DNA from: Streptomyces atratus
GTDB taxonomy: Bacteria > Actinomycetota > Actinomycetes > Streptomycetales > Streptomycetaceae
Length of the DNA stretch: 64,000 bases
Direction of reading: 5' to 3'
NCBI RefSeq assembly: GCF_014648655.1
Contig: NZ_BMRN01000033.1
Span: 1 to 64,000 of the forward strand
Part shown: piece after piece, positions 25,713 to 34,687 of the stretch
Layout of the letters: each line of letters opens with the position of its first letter
Numbering within the stretch: the stretch's first letter is position 1
Made by a program: the position numbers and the translations under genes
The notes under the pieces: generated by a model
What the model saw: only the letters and a program-made list of their open reading frames with translations
Databases searched by the model: none
What the model was told of the DNA's origin: nothing

Positions 25713-26891
25713 TCAACGGATGCGCAGGCCCGCGTAGTTCTCGGCCAGCTCCGCGGCCGCGTGCCGGGACGACGAGACGCGGTCCAGCTGCGAGACCTGG
25801 AGCCGGCTCTCGAATGCGCTCTGACCCGGGTCGGTGTGCAAGGTCGTCGTCATGAAGTACGAGAAGTGCTCCGCGCGCCACACCCTGCGCAGACAGGTGT
25901 CCGAGTACGCGTCGAGCAGTTCGGCGGAGCCGCTGTCCTTCAGATGGGTGAAGGCCCGGGCGAGCACGACGACGTCGGAGACAGCGAGGTTGAGCCCCTT
26001 GGCACCGGTGGGCGGCACGATGTGCGCGGCGTCGCCGGCCAGGAAGACCCGGCCCCAGCGCATGGGTTCGGTGACGAAGCTGCGCATCGGCAGCACGGCC
26101 TTGGACGTGATCGGGCCGCGGGCGAGCCGCCAGTCGCCGTCGATCGCGAAACGGGCGTCGAGCTCGTCCCATATGCGGTCGTCCGGCCAGTCGGCCGTGT
26201 CGGTGCCGTTCGGGACCTGCAGATACAGCCGGCTGACCGTGGGGGAGCGCATGCTGTGCAGGGCGAAGCCGCGCGGAGAATGGGCGTAGATCAGCTCGTC
26301 GCAGGACGGCGGGACATCGGCCAGGATGCCGAACCACGAGTAGGGGTAGACCCGCTCGAAGGTGCTCATGGCGCTGTCCGGAACCGCCCTGCGGGTCACG
26401 CCGTGGAATCCGTCGCAGCCCACGACGTAGTCGCAGCTGAGCGTCCTTTCCTGGCCCTGGTGGGTGTAGTGGATGACGGGCCGGTCCGTGTCGGCTCCGG
26501 CCACCGCCGTCACCTGGGCCTGGAACAACAGCGGGGCGCCGTCGGCCACCTGAAGGGTGATCAGGTCCTTGACGACCTCGGTCTGGGCGTACACCCACAC
26601 CTTGCGGCCGCCGGTGAGTGACGGGAAGTCGATGCGCTGTGACCGGCGGTTCCAGCGCAGCTCGATGCCGTCGTGGACCAGCCCCTCGCGGTCCAGCCGC
26701 TCGCCCGCACCCGACTCCCGCAGCACGTCGACCGTGCTCTGCTCGAGGATGCCGGCGCGCTGGCGCTGCTCGACGTAGGTGCGGTCACGGCTCTCCAGAA
26801 CGACACAGTCGATGCCGGAGTTGTGCAGGAGCCGGGCGAGCAGCAGGCCCGCGGGGCCGCCGCCGATGATGCCGACGGTGGTGTGGTCCAT
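25713..26891 (-). CDS. pobA: 4-hydroxybenzoate 3-monooxygenase
   Basis: A 392-aa flavoprotein that hydroxylates 4-hydroxybenzoate to protocatechuate with NAD(P)H and O2, feeding the operon it belongs to. FAD motifs are IIGGGPAGLLLARLL at the N-terminus, CDYVVGCDGFHG (DG motif) in the middle, and VFLAGDAAHIVPPTGAKGLN (GD motif). RQRAGILEQ near residue 45 is typical of PobA. Length matches the family. It starts five bases after the pcaL stop, so it is translated from the pca message. Confidence 0.92.
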   Translation of the reverse strand: MDHTTVGIIGGGPAGLLLARLLHNSGIDCVVLESRDRTYVEQRQRAGILEQSTVDVLRESGAGERLDREGLVHDGIELRWNRRSQRIDFPSLTGGRKVWVYAQTEVVKDLITLQVADGAPLLFQAQVTAVAGADTDRPVIHYTHQGQERTLSCDYVVGCDGFHGVTRRAVPDSAMSTFERVYPYSWFGILADVPPSCDELIYAHSPRGFALHSMRSPTVSRLYLQVPNGTDTADWPDDRIWDELDARFAIDGDWRLARGPITSKAVLPMRSFVTEPMRWGRVFLAGDAAHIVPPTGAKGLNLAVSDVVVLARAFTHLKDSGSAELLDAYSDTCLRRVWRAEHFSYFMTTTLHTDPGQSAFESRLQVSQLDRVSSSRHAAAELAENYAGLRIR

Positions 26892-26896
26892 GGCGG

Positions 26897-28069
26897 TCAG
26901 TTCTCCTCTTCGAGAATGCGGTTGGCGACGGCGAAAGCGGCGTTCGCTGCGGGCACGCCGCAGTAGACGGCCGACTGGAGCAGGACTTCCTCGATCTCCG
27001 CGGGGGTGAGACCGTTGCGCCGCGCGGCCCGCACATGCATGGCCAGCTCCTCGTGGTGGCCGTGGGCCACAAGCGCGGTGAGGGTGATGCAGCTGCGGGT
27101 TCGGCGGCTCAGCCCGGGCCGGGTCCAGATCTCGCCCCATGCGTAGCGGGTGATGAAGTCCTGGAAACCGGCGGTGAAGTCGGTGGTGCGGCTGATCGCC
27201 CGGTCGACGTGCTCGTCGCCGAGCACGGCGCGGCGCACGGACATGCCGGCGCCGTGCCGGGAGGCGTCGTCCGCGGGCGGGGCGGCATCGGCCGCGAAGT
27301 GCCCCAGCAGGGCGGCCAGGACGGGCACCGGACGCTCGACGTTGGCGAGGTGCGCGGCGTGCGCCACCTCGGTCAGGGCAGCGCCGGGGATGCCGTCGGC
27401 CAGCTCCCGGGCGTGTGCGACGGGCGTCGCGGGGTCCTCTCGGCCCGCAACGACCAGGGTGGGCGCGGTGATACGAGGCAGCTCGGCTCGCAGGTCGAAG
27501 CCTGCGAGTGCGTCGCAGAGCCCGGCGTAGGCCTCGGGGTCGGCCGCGGCCAAGTCGTCGACCACCGCCCTGGCGGCAGGGGAGGCCGCGAAGGACGCGG
27601 TGAACCAGCGGGCGGGGGCGGTCTCCACGACCGGGCCGGTGCCCTCGGCGCGTACCAGTGCCGCACGGTCGGACCAGCCCTCCGGCAGACCGAAGCGGGC
27701 CGAGGAGCAGAGGATCGCGAGCGAGGTGACCCGTTCGGGGTGGTGCACGGCGAGCCAGGTGCCGACGGCGCCGCCGAGCGAGATGCCGGCATAGCCGAAC
27801 TCCTCGATGCCGAGCGCGTCGGCGAGGCCGAGGACCAGCCGCCCGAGGTCGGCGACGGTGCCGCCGTCGGGCAGCAGGTCGGCCGGGGAGCCGCCGTGGC
27901 CGGGCAGGTCCCAGCGCACCACTCGGTGGGTCCGGGCCAACGACGGGGCCTGCGGGTCCCACACGGCCAGCGAGGTACCGAGCGAGGGGCCCAGGATCAG
28001 CGGCGGGGCGGAGTCCCGGCCGTCCACGCGGTGCTGCAGCAGACGCTGCGCGGGGGCAGAAATACTCAT
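26897..28069 (-). CDS. pcaL: 3-oxoadipate enol-lactonase / 4-carboxymuconolactone decarboxylase fusion
   Basis: A 390-aa bifunctional enzyme. Residues 1-250 are the alpha/beta-hydrolase PcaD, with nucleophile AGISLGGAVG and histidine in AHAAHLANVERP. Residues about 265-390 are the PcaC decarboxylase (VLGDEHVDRAISRTTDF, RYAWGEIWTRPGLSRRTRS, HVRAARRNGLTPAEIEEVLL). The fusion is normal for Streptomyces and catalyses two consecutive steps to 3-oxoadipate. The ATG 28069 follows GAGGAGACCGC. It lies between pcaB and pobA. Confidence 0.93.
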   Translation of the reverse strand: MSISAPAQRLLQHRVDGRDSAPPLILGPSLGTSLAVWDPQAPSLARTHRVVRWDLPGHGGSPADLLPDGGTVADLGRLVLGLADALGIEEFGYAGISLGGAVGTWLAVHHPERVTSLAILCSSARFGLPEGWSDRAALVRAEGTGPVVETAPARWFTASFAASPAARAVVDDLAAADPEAYAGLCDALAGFDLRAELPRITAPTLVVAGREDPATPVAHARELADGIPGAALTEVAHAAHLANVERPVPVLAALLGHFAADAAPPADDASRHGAGMSVRRAVLGDEHVDRAISRTTDFTAGFQDFITRYAWGEIWTRPGLSRRTRSCITLTALVAHGHHEELAMHVRAARRNGLTPAEIEEVLLQSAVYCGVPAANAAFAVANRILEEEN

Positions 28070-28127
28070 GCGGTCTCCTCGTGCTGAGTGTGCGGGGCCG
28101 CCCGATGGGCGGTGGTTCGCGGACGGC

Positions 28128-29612
28128 TCACGGCCACCGGCCGGTGCGGGGCTGCCCGGCGCCGTCGGCATCTGATGCTTCATCAGATCGGTTCCGGGCG
28201 GCGCCGGTGCGGCGCAGGGCGCGGTCCATGAGGGCGCCCGCGGAGCCCGCGTACTGCGTCGGGTCGGTCAGTTCGCGCAGCCGGTCCTGTGGGAGCGCGC
28301 CGGCGATGCCGGGCTCCTCCCGGAGGGCCTCGTCGAGTTCCATGCCTTGCTCGACGGCGTGGCGGGAGGCCCGGGACAGCGCCTTCCTGGCCTCGCCGCG
28401 GCCGATCAGGGCCGCCAGCACCGCGGCGAGCCGCTCGCTGGTGATCAGGCCGTCGGTGGCGTCGAGGTTGTCCCGCATCCGGTGCGGGTGGACGCGCAGG
28501 CCTTCGGCCAGTTCGGCGGCGTCGCGGGCGGCTCCGCCGACCAGGCGCAGGGCCTGTCGCAGGGGCTGCCATTCGGCGTGCCAGGCGCCGGCCGGGCGCT
28601 CGTCCTCGGCGGCGAGCCCGGCATAGAGCACGGAGGCAAGGGCGGGGACCTGCCGGGCCGCGGCGGCGATCAGCGTGGCGCGGACCGGGTTGGCCTTGTG
28701 CGGCATGGCGGAGGATCCGCCGCCGCTGCCCTCGCCGAGTTCGCCGATCTCCGTACGGGACAGCAGCAGGACATCGGCGGCGAGCTTGCCGAGTGCCCCG
28801 GCGGTGAAGGCGAGGGCACCGCCCAGGTCGGCGACGGGGGTGCGCAGGGTGTGCCAGGGCAGTGTGGGCTCGGACAGGCCGGTCTCGGCGGCGTACCCGG
28901 CGAGCAGCCGCAGGCCCAGGTCCGGGCCGGGATCCGGGTCGGGATCCGGGTCGGCGGTCGTGCCGTCGGCCTCGGCGAACGCGTGGAAAGCCGCCAGGGT
29001 GCCGGCCGCTCCGCCGAGTTGTGCGGGCAGTGCTGCCCGGACAGCCGCGAGCCGTTCGTGGGAGTCGAGCACCAGCGAGCGCCAGCCGACGGCCTTGAGG
29101 CCGAAGGTGGTGGGCACGGCGTGCTGGGTGAGCGTGCGTCCGGCGATCGGTGTGTCGCGGTGCTCGGCGGCGAGCCGCGCCAGGGCGTCGGCCGTGCGTC
29201 CGAGGTCGGCGAGGACGGGTTCCAGGGTGCGGGCGGCTACCAGCATGGTGGCCGTGTCCAGGATGTCCTGGCTGGTGGCGCCGCGGTGCACATGGGCGAC
29301 GGCCTGCCGGTCGCGCTCGGCGACGGCCGCGGTCAGGTCGGCGACGAGCGGGATGACGGGGTTGCCGCCGGAGCGGGCGCGCAACGCGAGATCCCGGACG
29401 TCGTAGCGGCCGGTCTCGGCGGCCGCCGCTGTGACGGCCTCGGCCGCCGTGGCGGGGGCGAGGCCCAGTGCGGCCTGGGCGCGGGTCAGCGCGGCTTCGG
29501 CATCAAGCATCGCGCGGACGTAGGCGGCGTCGCCGGTGGCGGCCTCGACCGGTGACCCGGCCGGCCCTGGGGAGAGCAGGCCGAGGTCCTCGAAGGAGTC
29601 AGTCGAAGGCAA
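28128..29612 (-). CDS. pcaB: 3-carboxy-cis,cis-muconate cycloisomerase
   Basis: A 494-aa member of the fumarase/aspartase superfamily that lactonises 3-carboxymuconate to 4-carboxymuconolactone. The signature GGSSAMPHKANPVRATL is present, as are TSQDILDTATM and RTLTQHAVPTTFG. Near residue 225 there is an unusual Asp-Pro run (DPDPDPDPGPD), probably a slippage expansion in a loop. The start is uncertain: a TTG at 29612 has GAGGAG upstream and overlaps pcaG by 14 bases; a GTG at 29642 in the same frame would overlap more. Confidence 0.9.
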   Translation of the reverse strand: MPSTDSFEDLGLLSPGPAGSPVEAATGDAAYVRAMLDAEAALTRAQAALGLAPATAAEAVTAAAAETGRYDVRDLALRARSGGNPVIPLVADLTAAVAERDRQAVAHVHRGATSQDILDTATMLVAARTLEPVLADLGRTADALARLAAEHRDTPIAGRTLTQHAVPTTFGLKAVGWRSLVLDSHERLAAVRAALPAQLGGAAGTLAAFHAFAEADGTTADPDPDPDPGPDLGLRLLAGYAAETGLSEPTLPWHTLRTPVADLGGALAFTAGALGKLAADVLLLSRTEIGELGEGSGGGSSAMPHKANPVRATLIAAAARQVPALASVLYAGLAAEDERPAGAWHAEWQPLRQALRLVGGAARDAAELAEGLRVHPHRMRDNLDATDGLITSERLAAVLAALIGRGEARKALSRASRHAVEQGMELDEALREEPGIAGALPQDRLRELTDPTQYAGSAGALMDRALRRTGAARNRSDEASDADGAGQPRTGRWP

Positions 29613-30165
29613 GGAAGACCGTCTCCTCGTGCTCGGCGTCACCCTGCAGCCGGATGTCGAAGCGGTGCAGTCGCTCCCCGTGGGCGACGGCGAGGAGTGT
29701 GGCGCGGCGCTCGGGCTCCAGGCCGGCCAGCAGCGGGTCGGTCACGGTGTCGGTCAGGCCGGGCAGGTAGATCCGGGTGTGCAGATGGTGCAGCAGACCA
29801 CGGGCGAAGACGATCACGGAGAGATAGGGGACGCCGCCGGGCGGCATCGTACGCAGCTCGTAGTGGCCGTCCGCGTCGGTCCCGACCCGGCCGAAGCCGG
29901 TGAAGCCGACGTCGCTCCTGCCGATGACCGCTCCGGTGACGGGGTCGCGGCGCAGCGACCCGGGCGCGCCGCGGCGTGAGCCGTCGGGTGCGGGCTGCCA
30001 GATCTCGATGAGGGCGTCGGGGACGGGAGCCCCCGCGCCGTCGTAGACGTAGCCGTGGACGGCGAGGGCGTCGGGGTGTCCGGCGGGGGCGATCTCGCCG
30101 CCCTTGGCGAAGGGCAGCGCGTAGCCGTAGAACGGTCCCACGGTCTGCGACGGGGTGGTGGACAT
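29599..30165 (-). CDS. pcaG: protocatechuate 3,4-dioxygenase alpha subunit
   Basis: A 188-aa alpha subunit of the intradiol dioxygenase that cleaves protocatechuate to 3-carboxymuconate. It begins TTPSQTVGPFYGYALPF and contains IEIWQPAPDG, GFGRVGTDADGHYEL and FARGLLHHLHTRIYLPG. As in other PcaG, the iron ligands of the beta chain are not conserved here. Its ATG overlaps the pcaH stop (TGATG), ensuring coupled translation of the two subunits. Confidence 0.93.
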   Translation of the reverse strand: MSTTPSQTVGPFYGYALPFAKGGEIAPAGHPDALAVHGYVYDGAGAPVPDALIEIWQPAPDGSRRGAPGSLRRDPVTGAVIGRSDVGFTGFGRVGTDADGHYELRTMPPGGVPYLSVIVFARGLLHHLHTRIYLPGLTDTVTDPLLAGLEPERRATLLAVAHGERLHRFDIRLQGDAEHEETVFLAFD

Positions 30166-30935
30166 CAGCGGCCCTCCTCGATCCAGGTGGCGGCCGGACC
30201 GTCGAGGACGATGTCCCAGCGGTAGCCGAGCGACCATTCGGGGGTGGACAGGTCGTGGTCGTACGCCGCGACGAGCCGCTCGCGCGCGGAGTCGTCGGTG
30301 ACGGACTGGAGGATGGGGTCGTAGGCGAGGAGCGGGTCCCCCGGAAAGTACATCTGGGTGATCAGCCGCTGCGTGAAGGCGTTGCCGAAGAGCGAGAAGT
30401 GGATGTGGGCAGGACGCCAGGCGTTGACGTGGTTGCGCCAGGGGTAGGCACCCGGCTTGACGGTGACGAACTCGTACGCCCCCTGGTCGTCGGTCAGGCA
30501 GCGGCCCACGCCGGTGAAGTTGGGGTCGAGCGGGGCGGGGTGGTCGTCGCGCTGATGGGCGTAACGGCCCGAGGCGTTGGCCTGCCAGACCTCGACCAAC
30601 TGGCCGCGCACCGGGCGGCCGTCGCGGTCCAGGACCCGGCCGGTGACCTTGATCCGCTCGCCCAGTGGCTCGCCCTGGTGCTGCCGGGTGAGGTCGTGGT
30701 CGAGGGCGGTGACGTCGGTGACGCCGAAGACCGGGCCGGAGAGTTCCACGGCCTCGGGGTCGTGCAGGGCTACCAGCGGCTTGCCGGGGTGGCGCAGGAC
30801 GCTGCTGCGGTACGGGGCGTAGCCGCGGTCGGGGTGGCTGCGTTCGGGCGCGCCGACGGTCACGGCCTTGGTGTAGGCCTCGCGCCGCTCGGCTATTTCC
30901 TCGGAGATGCGACCTTGGGTCAGAGGGGTGGTCAT
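30165..30935 (-). CDS. pcaH: protocatechuate 3,4-dioxygenase beta subunit
   Basis: A 256-aa catalytic beta subunit that holds the non-heme Fe(III). The ligand region is intact: GRYAHQRD (Tyr), GAYPWRNHVNAWRPAHIHFS (Tyr and two His). The N-terminal PcaH segment (YRSSVLRHPGKPLVAL) and SFFG-like SLFGNAFTQRLITQMYFPGD are typical. It lies between pcaF and pcaG, with a one-base overlap with pcaG. Confidence 0.94.
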   Translation of the reverse strand: MTTPLTQGRISEEIAERREAYTKAVTVGAPERSHPDRGYAPYRSSVLRHPGKPLVALHDPEAVELSGPVFGVTDVTALDHDLTRQHQGEPLGERIKVTGRVLDRDGRPVRGQLVEVWQANASGRYAHQRDDHPAPLDPNFTGVGRCLTDDQGAYEFVTVKPGAYPWRNHVNAWRPAHIHFSLFGNAFTQRLITQMYFPGDPLLAYDPILQSVTDDSARERLVAAYDHDLSTPEWSLGYRWDIVLDGPAATWIEEGR

Positions 30936-30946
30936 ACGGGGGTTTC

Positions 30947-32137
30947 CTACCTTTCCAGGACCAGGGCGAGGCCCTGTCCGACGCCGATGCACAGGGCGGC
31001 GAGGCCGGTTCCGGAGCCTGCGGCGGCGAGCTGGTGGGCGACGGCTCCGGCGATACGGGCACCGGAGGCGCCGAGCGGGTGACCGATGGCGATGGCTCCG
31101 CCGCGCGGGTTGACGACTGCGGGGTCGAGGCCGGGCCATTCGGCGAGGCAGCCCAGGGACTGGGCGGCGAAGGCTTCGTTGAGTTCGAACGTGGTCAGGT
31201 CGTCGAAGCCGCGTCCGGCCCTGGTCAGGGCCTTCCCGACGGCCTCGACGGGGCCGAGGCCGAAGTGCTGCGGCTCGACGGCGGTGACGGCCGAGGCCCG
31301 GACGCGGGCCAGCGGCTCACGGCCGGTGGCCCTCAGACCTTCCTCGTCCACGAGCAGCAGCGCGGCGGCGCCGTCGTTGAGCGGCGAGGCGTTGCCGGCG
31401 GTGACCGTGCCGTCCGGGCGGAAGACGGGCTTCAGCCCGGACAGCGACTGCGGCGACGTGTTGTCCCGAATGGTCTCGTCGCGGGTGAGGCCGACGCCCT
31501 CGACGGGCACGACCTCGCCGTCGTACAGGCCGTTCTTCCAGGCGCGGGCGGCCTTCTCGTGGCTCGCCACGGCGAAGGCGTCCTGCTGCTCGCGGGTGAT
31601 GCCGTACCGGTCGGCGATCAGTTCGGCGCCCTCGCCGAGCGGGACGGTCCACTGCGGTTCCATGCGCTTGTTGACCATGCGCCAGCCGATCGTGGTGGAG
31701 AACAGCTCCTGGTTGCCGGCCGGGAAGGCGCGCGAGGGCTTGGGCAGCACCCAGGGGGCGCGGCTCATCGACTCCACGCCGCCCGCGACGGCGACCGAGG
31801 CGTCGCCGACCGCGATGGCGCGGGCGGCCTGGATCACGGCTTCGAGGCCGGATGCGCACAGCCGGTTGACGGTGCTGCCCGGGACGGTGACGGGCACCCC
31901 GGCGAGCAGCACGGCCATCCGGGCGACATTGCGGTTCTCCTCGCCGGCGCCGTTGGCATTGCCGAAGAAGACGTCGTCGATCCGGGCCGGGTCCAGGTCC
32001 GGCGTACGCGCCAGCAGGGACCGCAGCACTCCTGCGGCGAGGTCGTCGGGGCGCACGCCTGACAGGGCGCCCCCGTACTTGCCGACCGGGGTGCGTACGG
32101 CGTCGACGATGTAGACGTCGCGCAGCTGACGGGTCAT
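30947..32137 (-). CDS. pcaF: 3-oxoadipyl-CoA thiolase
   Basis: A 396-aa type II thiolase that splits 3-oxoadipyl-CoA into succinyl-CoA and acetyl-CoA, the last step of the pathway. The acylated cysteine is in NRLCASGLEAV near residue 90, the catalytic histidine in GGAIAIGHPLGASGARI, and the second cysteine in LCIGVGQGLALVLE. Length is that of the family. Its ATG overlaps the pcaJ stop by one base (TGATG), so translation is coupled. Confidence 0.93.
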   Translation of the reverse strand: MTRQLRDVYIVDAVRTPVGKYGGALSGVRPDDLAAGVLRSLLARTPDLDPARIDDVFFGNANGAGEENRNVARMAVLLAGVPVTVPGSTVNRLCASGLEAVIQAARAIAVGDASVAVAGGVESMSRAPWVLPKPSRAFPAGNQELFSTTIGWRMVNKRMEPQWTVPLGEGAELIADRYGITREQQDAFAVASHEKAARAWKNGLYDGEVVPVEGVGLTRDETIRDNTSPQSLSGLKPVFRPDGTVTAGNASPLNDGAAALLLVDEEGLRATGREPLARVRASAVTAVEPQHFGLGPVEAVGKALTRAGRGFDDLTTFELNEAFAAQSLGCLAEWPGLDPAVVNPRGGAIAIGHPLGASGARIAGAVAHQLAAAGSGTGLAALCIGVGQGLALVLER

Positions 32138-32790
32138 CACCCGCTCCCTTCGGTGGCCGCGGCGATCCGGACCGGGGCGGCGGTGAGGCGCTGGATCTCC
32201 TTGGCGGTGACGCCCGGGGCGCTCTCCATCAGAACGAGGCCGTCGTCGGTGACGTCCAGGACACCGAGGTCGGTGATGACGCGGTCGACGCAGGTCCGGC
32301 CGGTGAGCGGCAGCGTGCACTCCTCGACGATCTTCGGGCTGCCGTCCTTGGCGGTGTGGGTCATCGTCACGATGACCCGCCGGGCCCCGTGTACGAGGTC
32401 CATGGCCCCGCCGATGCCGGTGACCAATTTCCCGGGAACGGCCCAGTTGGCGAGGTCGCCGCGGGCGGACACCTGCATGGCGCCCAGCACGGCGGTGTCG
32501 ATGTGGCCGCCGCGGATCATCCCGAAGGAGAGCGCCGAGTCGAAGAAGGAGGCGCCGGGCAGGACGGTGACGGTCTCCTTGCCGGCGTTGATCAGGTCCG
32601 GGTCGACCTCGTCCTCGGAGGGGAACGGGCCGGTGCCGAGGATGCCGTTCTCCGACTCCAGGACGACCTGGACACCGGCGGGGAGATGGTTGGGGATCAG
32701 CGTGGGCAGCCCGATGCCGAGGTTGACGTACTCGCCGTCGCCCAGCTCGCGGGCCGCGCGGGCGGCCATCTCGTCTCGCGTCCAGGCCAT
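32137..32790 (-). CDS. pcaJ: 3-oxoadipate CoA-transferase subunit B
   Basis: A 217-aa beta subunit of the succinyl-CoA:3-oxoadipate CoA-transferase. The catalytic glutamate is in VVLESENGILGTGP near residue 45, and the family's GGAMDLVHGARRVIV and EECTLPLTG motifs follow. It is the second gene of the operon and overlaps its neighbours by one base at each end, consistent with a fixed 1:1 ratio with PcaI. Confidence 0.93.
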   Translation of the reverse strand: MAWTRDEMAARAARELGDGEYVNLGIGLPTLIPNHLPAGVQVVLESENGILGTGPFPSEDEVDPDLINAGKETVTVLPGASFFDSALSFGMIRGGHIDTAVLGAMQVSARGDLANWAVPGKLVTGIGGAMDLVHGARRVIVTMTHTAKDGSPKIVEECTLPLTGRTCVDRVITDLGVLDVTDDGLVLMESAPGVTAKEIQRLTAAPVRIAAATEGSG

Positions 32791-33554
32791 CAGGCCGACA
32801 CCTCCCGGGTCGTGCGCTTCTCGATCTTCTTGTCCACGGCCTGTTCGGGGGTGAGCGCCACCACTCGCTGGACGAAGATGCCCGGCAGATGGACCTGGTC
32901 CGGGTCGATCTCGCCCGGCTCGACCAGCTCCTCGACCTCGGCGATCGTGATTCGGCCCGCCATGGCTGCCGGCGGGTTGAAGTTGCGGGACGACTTATTG
33001 AAGACCAGGTTGCCGTGCCGGTCCCCCCTGGCTGCCCGGACCAGTGCGAAGTCGGTGGTGATGCCCCGCTCCAGCACGTACTCGACACCGTCGAACGCGC
33101 GGGTCTCCTTGCGCGGTGATGACACCGAGACCCCGCCCGCGCCGTCATAGCGCCAGGGCAGTCCGCCGTCGGCGACCTGTGTGCCGACGCCGGCCGGCGT
33201 GTAGAAGGCGGGGATGCCGCAACCGCCGGCGCGCAGCCGCTCGGCCAGGGTGCCCTGAGGGATGAGCTCGACCTCCAGCTCACCTGCGAGGTACTGCCGG
33301 GCGAATTCCTTGTTCGCGCCGATGTAGCTGCCCGTGACCCGGGCGATCCGGCCCGCCGAGAGCAGGACCGCAAGGCCGGAGTCCATCGCGCCGCAGTTGT
33401 TGGAGACCACGCCCAGTCCGCCGACTCCGGTGTCGAACACCGCCTGGATCAGCGTGTTCGGTACGCCGCTGAGCCCGAAGCCACCGACCGCGAACGACGC
33501 TTCGTCGTGGACATCTGCCACGGCCTCTGCGGCCGAGGCGACCACCTTGTCCAT
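32790..33554 (-). CDS. pcaI: 3-oxoadipate CoA-transferase subunit A
   Basis: A 254-aa alpha subunit of the CoA-transferase. Typical sequences are SFAVGGFGLSGVPNTLI, VSNNCGAMDSGLAVLL, GSYIGANKEFARQYLAGELE and VELIPQGTLAERLRAGGCGI. It is the first gene of the pca operon. The ATG 33554 is preferred over in-frame upstream starts because it matches PcaI proteins and lies after an AAAGGCGGGCGG stretch. A 16-bp palindrome ends 29 bases upstream. Confidence 0.93.
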   Translation of the reverse strand: MDKVVASAAEAVADVHDEASFAVGGFGLSGVPNTLIQAVFDTGVGGLGVVSNNCGAMDSGLAVLLSAGRIARVTGSYIGANKEFARQYLAGELEVELIPQGTLAERLRAGGCGIPAFYTPAGVGTQVADGGLPWRYDGAGGVSVSSPRKETRAFDGVEYVLERGITTDFALVRAARGDRHGNLVFNKSSRNFNPPAAMAGRITIAEVEELVEPGEIDPDQVHLPGIFVQRVVALTPEQAVDKKIEKRTTREVSA

Positions 33555-33582
33555 CCGCCCGCCTTTTTCTGATGTTCGCCAG

Positions 33583-33598
33583 ATGAACTTAAGTTCAT
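33583..33598. promoter_or_regulatory. 16-bp palindrome before pcaI, candidate pca operator
   Basis: ATGAACTT followed by AAGTTCAT, a perfect palindrome in an AT-rich patch between 33560 and 33615. It lies where a promoter-proximal regulator should bind. The IclR-type PcaR at the other end of the operon is a possible ligand. In S. coelicolor a MarR protein (PcaV) is encoded here, but no intact MarR gene is present in this window. Confidence 0.6.
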
Positions 33599-33766
33599 AT
33601 TGTTGCTTCATTCTGATCCCGTGGCGCCCGGTTCGTCAACGGTTTTGGACGTCGGGGTTTCCAGGCGCACCCGCCGCATCGAACGGACGCGCCTGCGGAA
33701 CGCCTGGCGTCGGCCGGGGTTCCGCGGGCGCGTCCGATCACGTCACTCGTGAGGCGGGGCGGGGCG

Positions 33767-34436
33767 TCAGTCGGTCGCACCGGCCAGTGCCGAGGTCTGC
33801 TGCGTGGCCGCCCCGCGCCGGGCGCGGAGAGCCAGTGGCACCAGGCAGATCGCGGCCGCGCCCAGCACGGCGGCGGTGGCGAAGGTGGTGAATCCGAGGC
33901 CGGCGTTGCCGCCCTCGATGACGGCGCCGCCGAGCCGCTGCCTGCGCGAGCCGCTCGGCACGGGTGATGCCGACCTTGGCCAGCCAGCCCGCACCGCCAT
34001 CGGCCAGACCCGGCTCGGGTCCCCACTCCAGAAGGCCGCGCCCGACCATCGCGTCGTTGATCGCCGGCGCGACGGCTCCTGCCAGGTGGTCGTAACACAG
34101 CCGCGCACGGGCGAGTGCCTGCTGACGGCCGGAGGCCGACAGCGAACGGGGTCGGGCGGCTTGCTGTGGGGCCAGTGAGGCGAGGCTCTCGATCAGCTCG
34201 ACCACTCTGCGGTCGGCCACCCGCAGGTAACGGTGGCGTCCGTGCCGCTCCTCGACGAGGAGCCCGCCGCTCACGAGCAGGTTCAGATGCGACGTCGCGG
34301 TCGAGGGCGTGACCCCGGCGTGGCGCGCGAGCTCGTCGCCGTCCACGCCCGGCCGTCGAGCAGCGCCAGGCAGGAGGCGGACCGGGTCCCGTCGACCAGC
34401 AGCCTGGCCACGGCCGCCAGTCCACGCCCACGTCAT
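33767..34436 (-). pseudogene. ArsR-type regulator fused by deletion to the end of an MFS transporter
   Basis: The minus strand first gives an ArsR-like winged helix in pieces: LAAVARLLVDGTRSASCLAL and LDGRAW in one frame, then GDELARHAGVTPSTATSHLN and LLVSGGLLVEERHGRHRYLR in another. At least two one-base frameshifts are needed. After ITRAERLAQ (about 33940) the regulator breaks off, and a different frame gives a membrane helix, GLGFTTFATAAVLGAAAICL, ending QQTSALAGATD. That is the last segment of an MFS transporter. The likely history is an arsR-like gene next to an exporter, joined by an internal deletion. Confidence 0.6.
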
Positions 34437-34687
34437 GACTTGCGCGCTCAACGTCCATGTCCCCGGTTGTCGCCGATCTCGGTTCGACGCCCATCGAAGC
34501 GTCCGCGCCTTTAGCGTCGCCGGGTGTGCCGGGCACGCCGAGATACCCCGCACCTGCACCGGGGGCCGTGCCGCCTCCGCTACCGCGAGGAAGCCTGCCC
34601 GCATATTCGGGAACAGGGGAGAACCCCGGAGGCCGACGTCCCGCGAAGCCCGGTGTCCGTGCCCGGAGTGCTGCTCACGCCGACGCA

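Noticed and set aside
25713..27962. 749-aa frame apparently fusing pcaL and pobA
   Set aside because: The first part is an out-of-frame reading of pcaL; only the PobA part from 26891 is real.
30947..33373. 808-aa frame extending pcaF upstream
   Set aside because: The extension is an out-of-frame reading across pcaJ and pcaI; PcaF begins at 32137 with the usual N-terminus.
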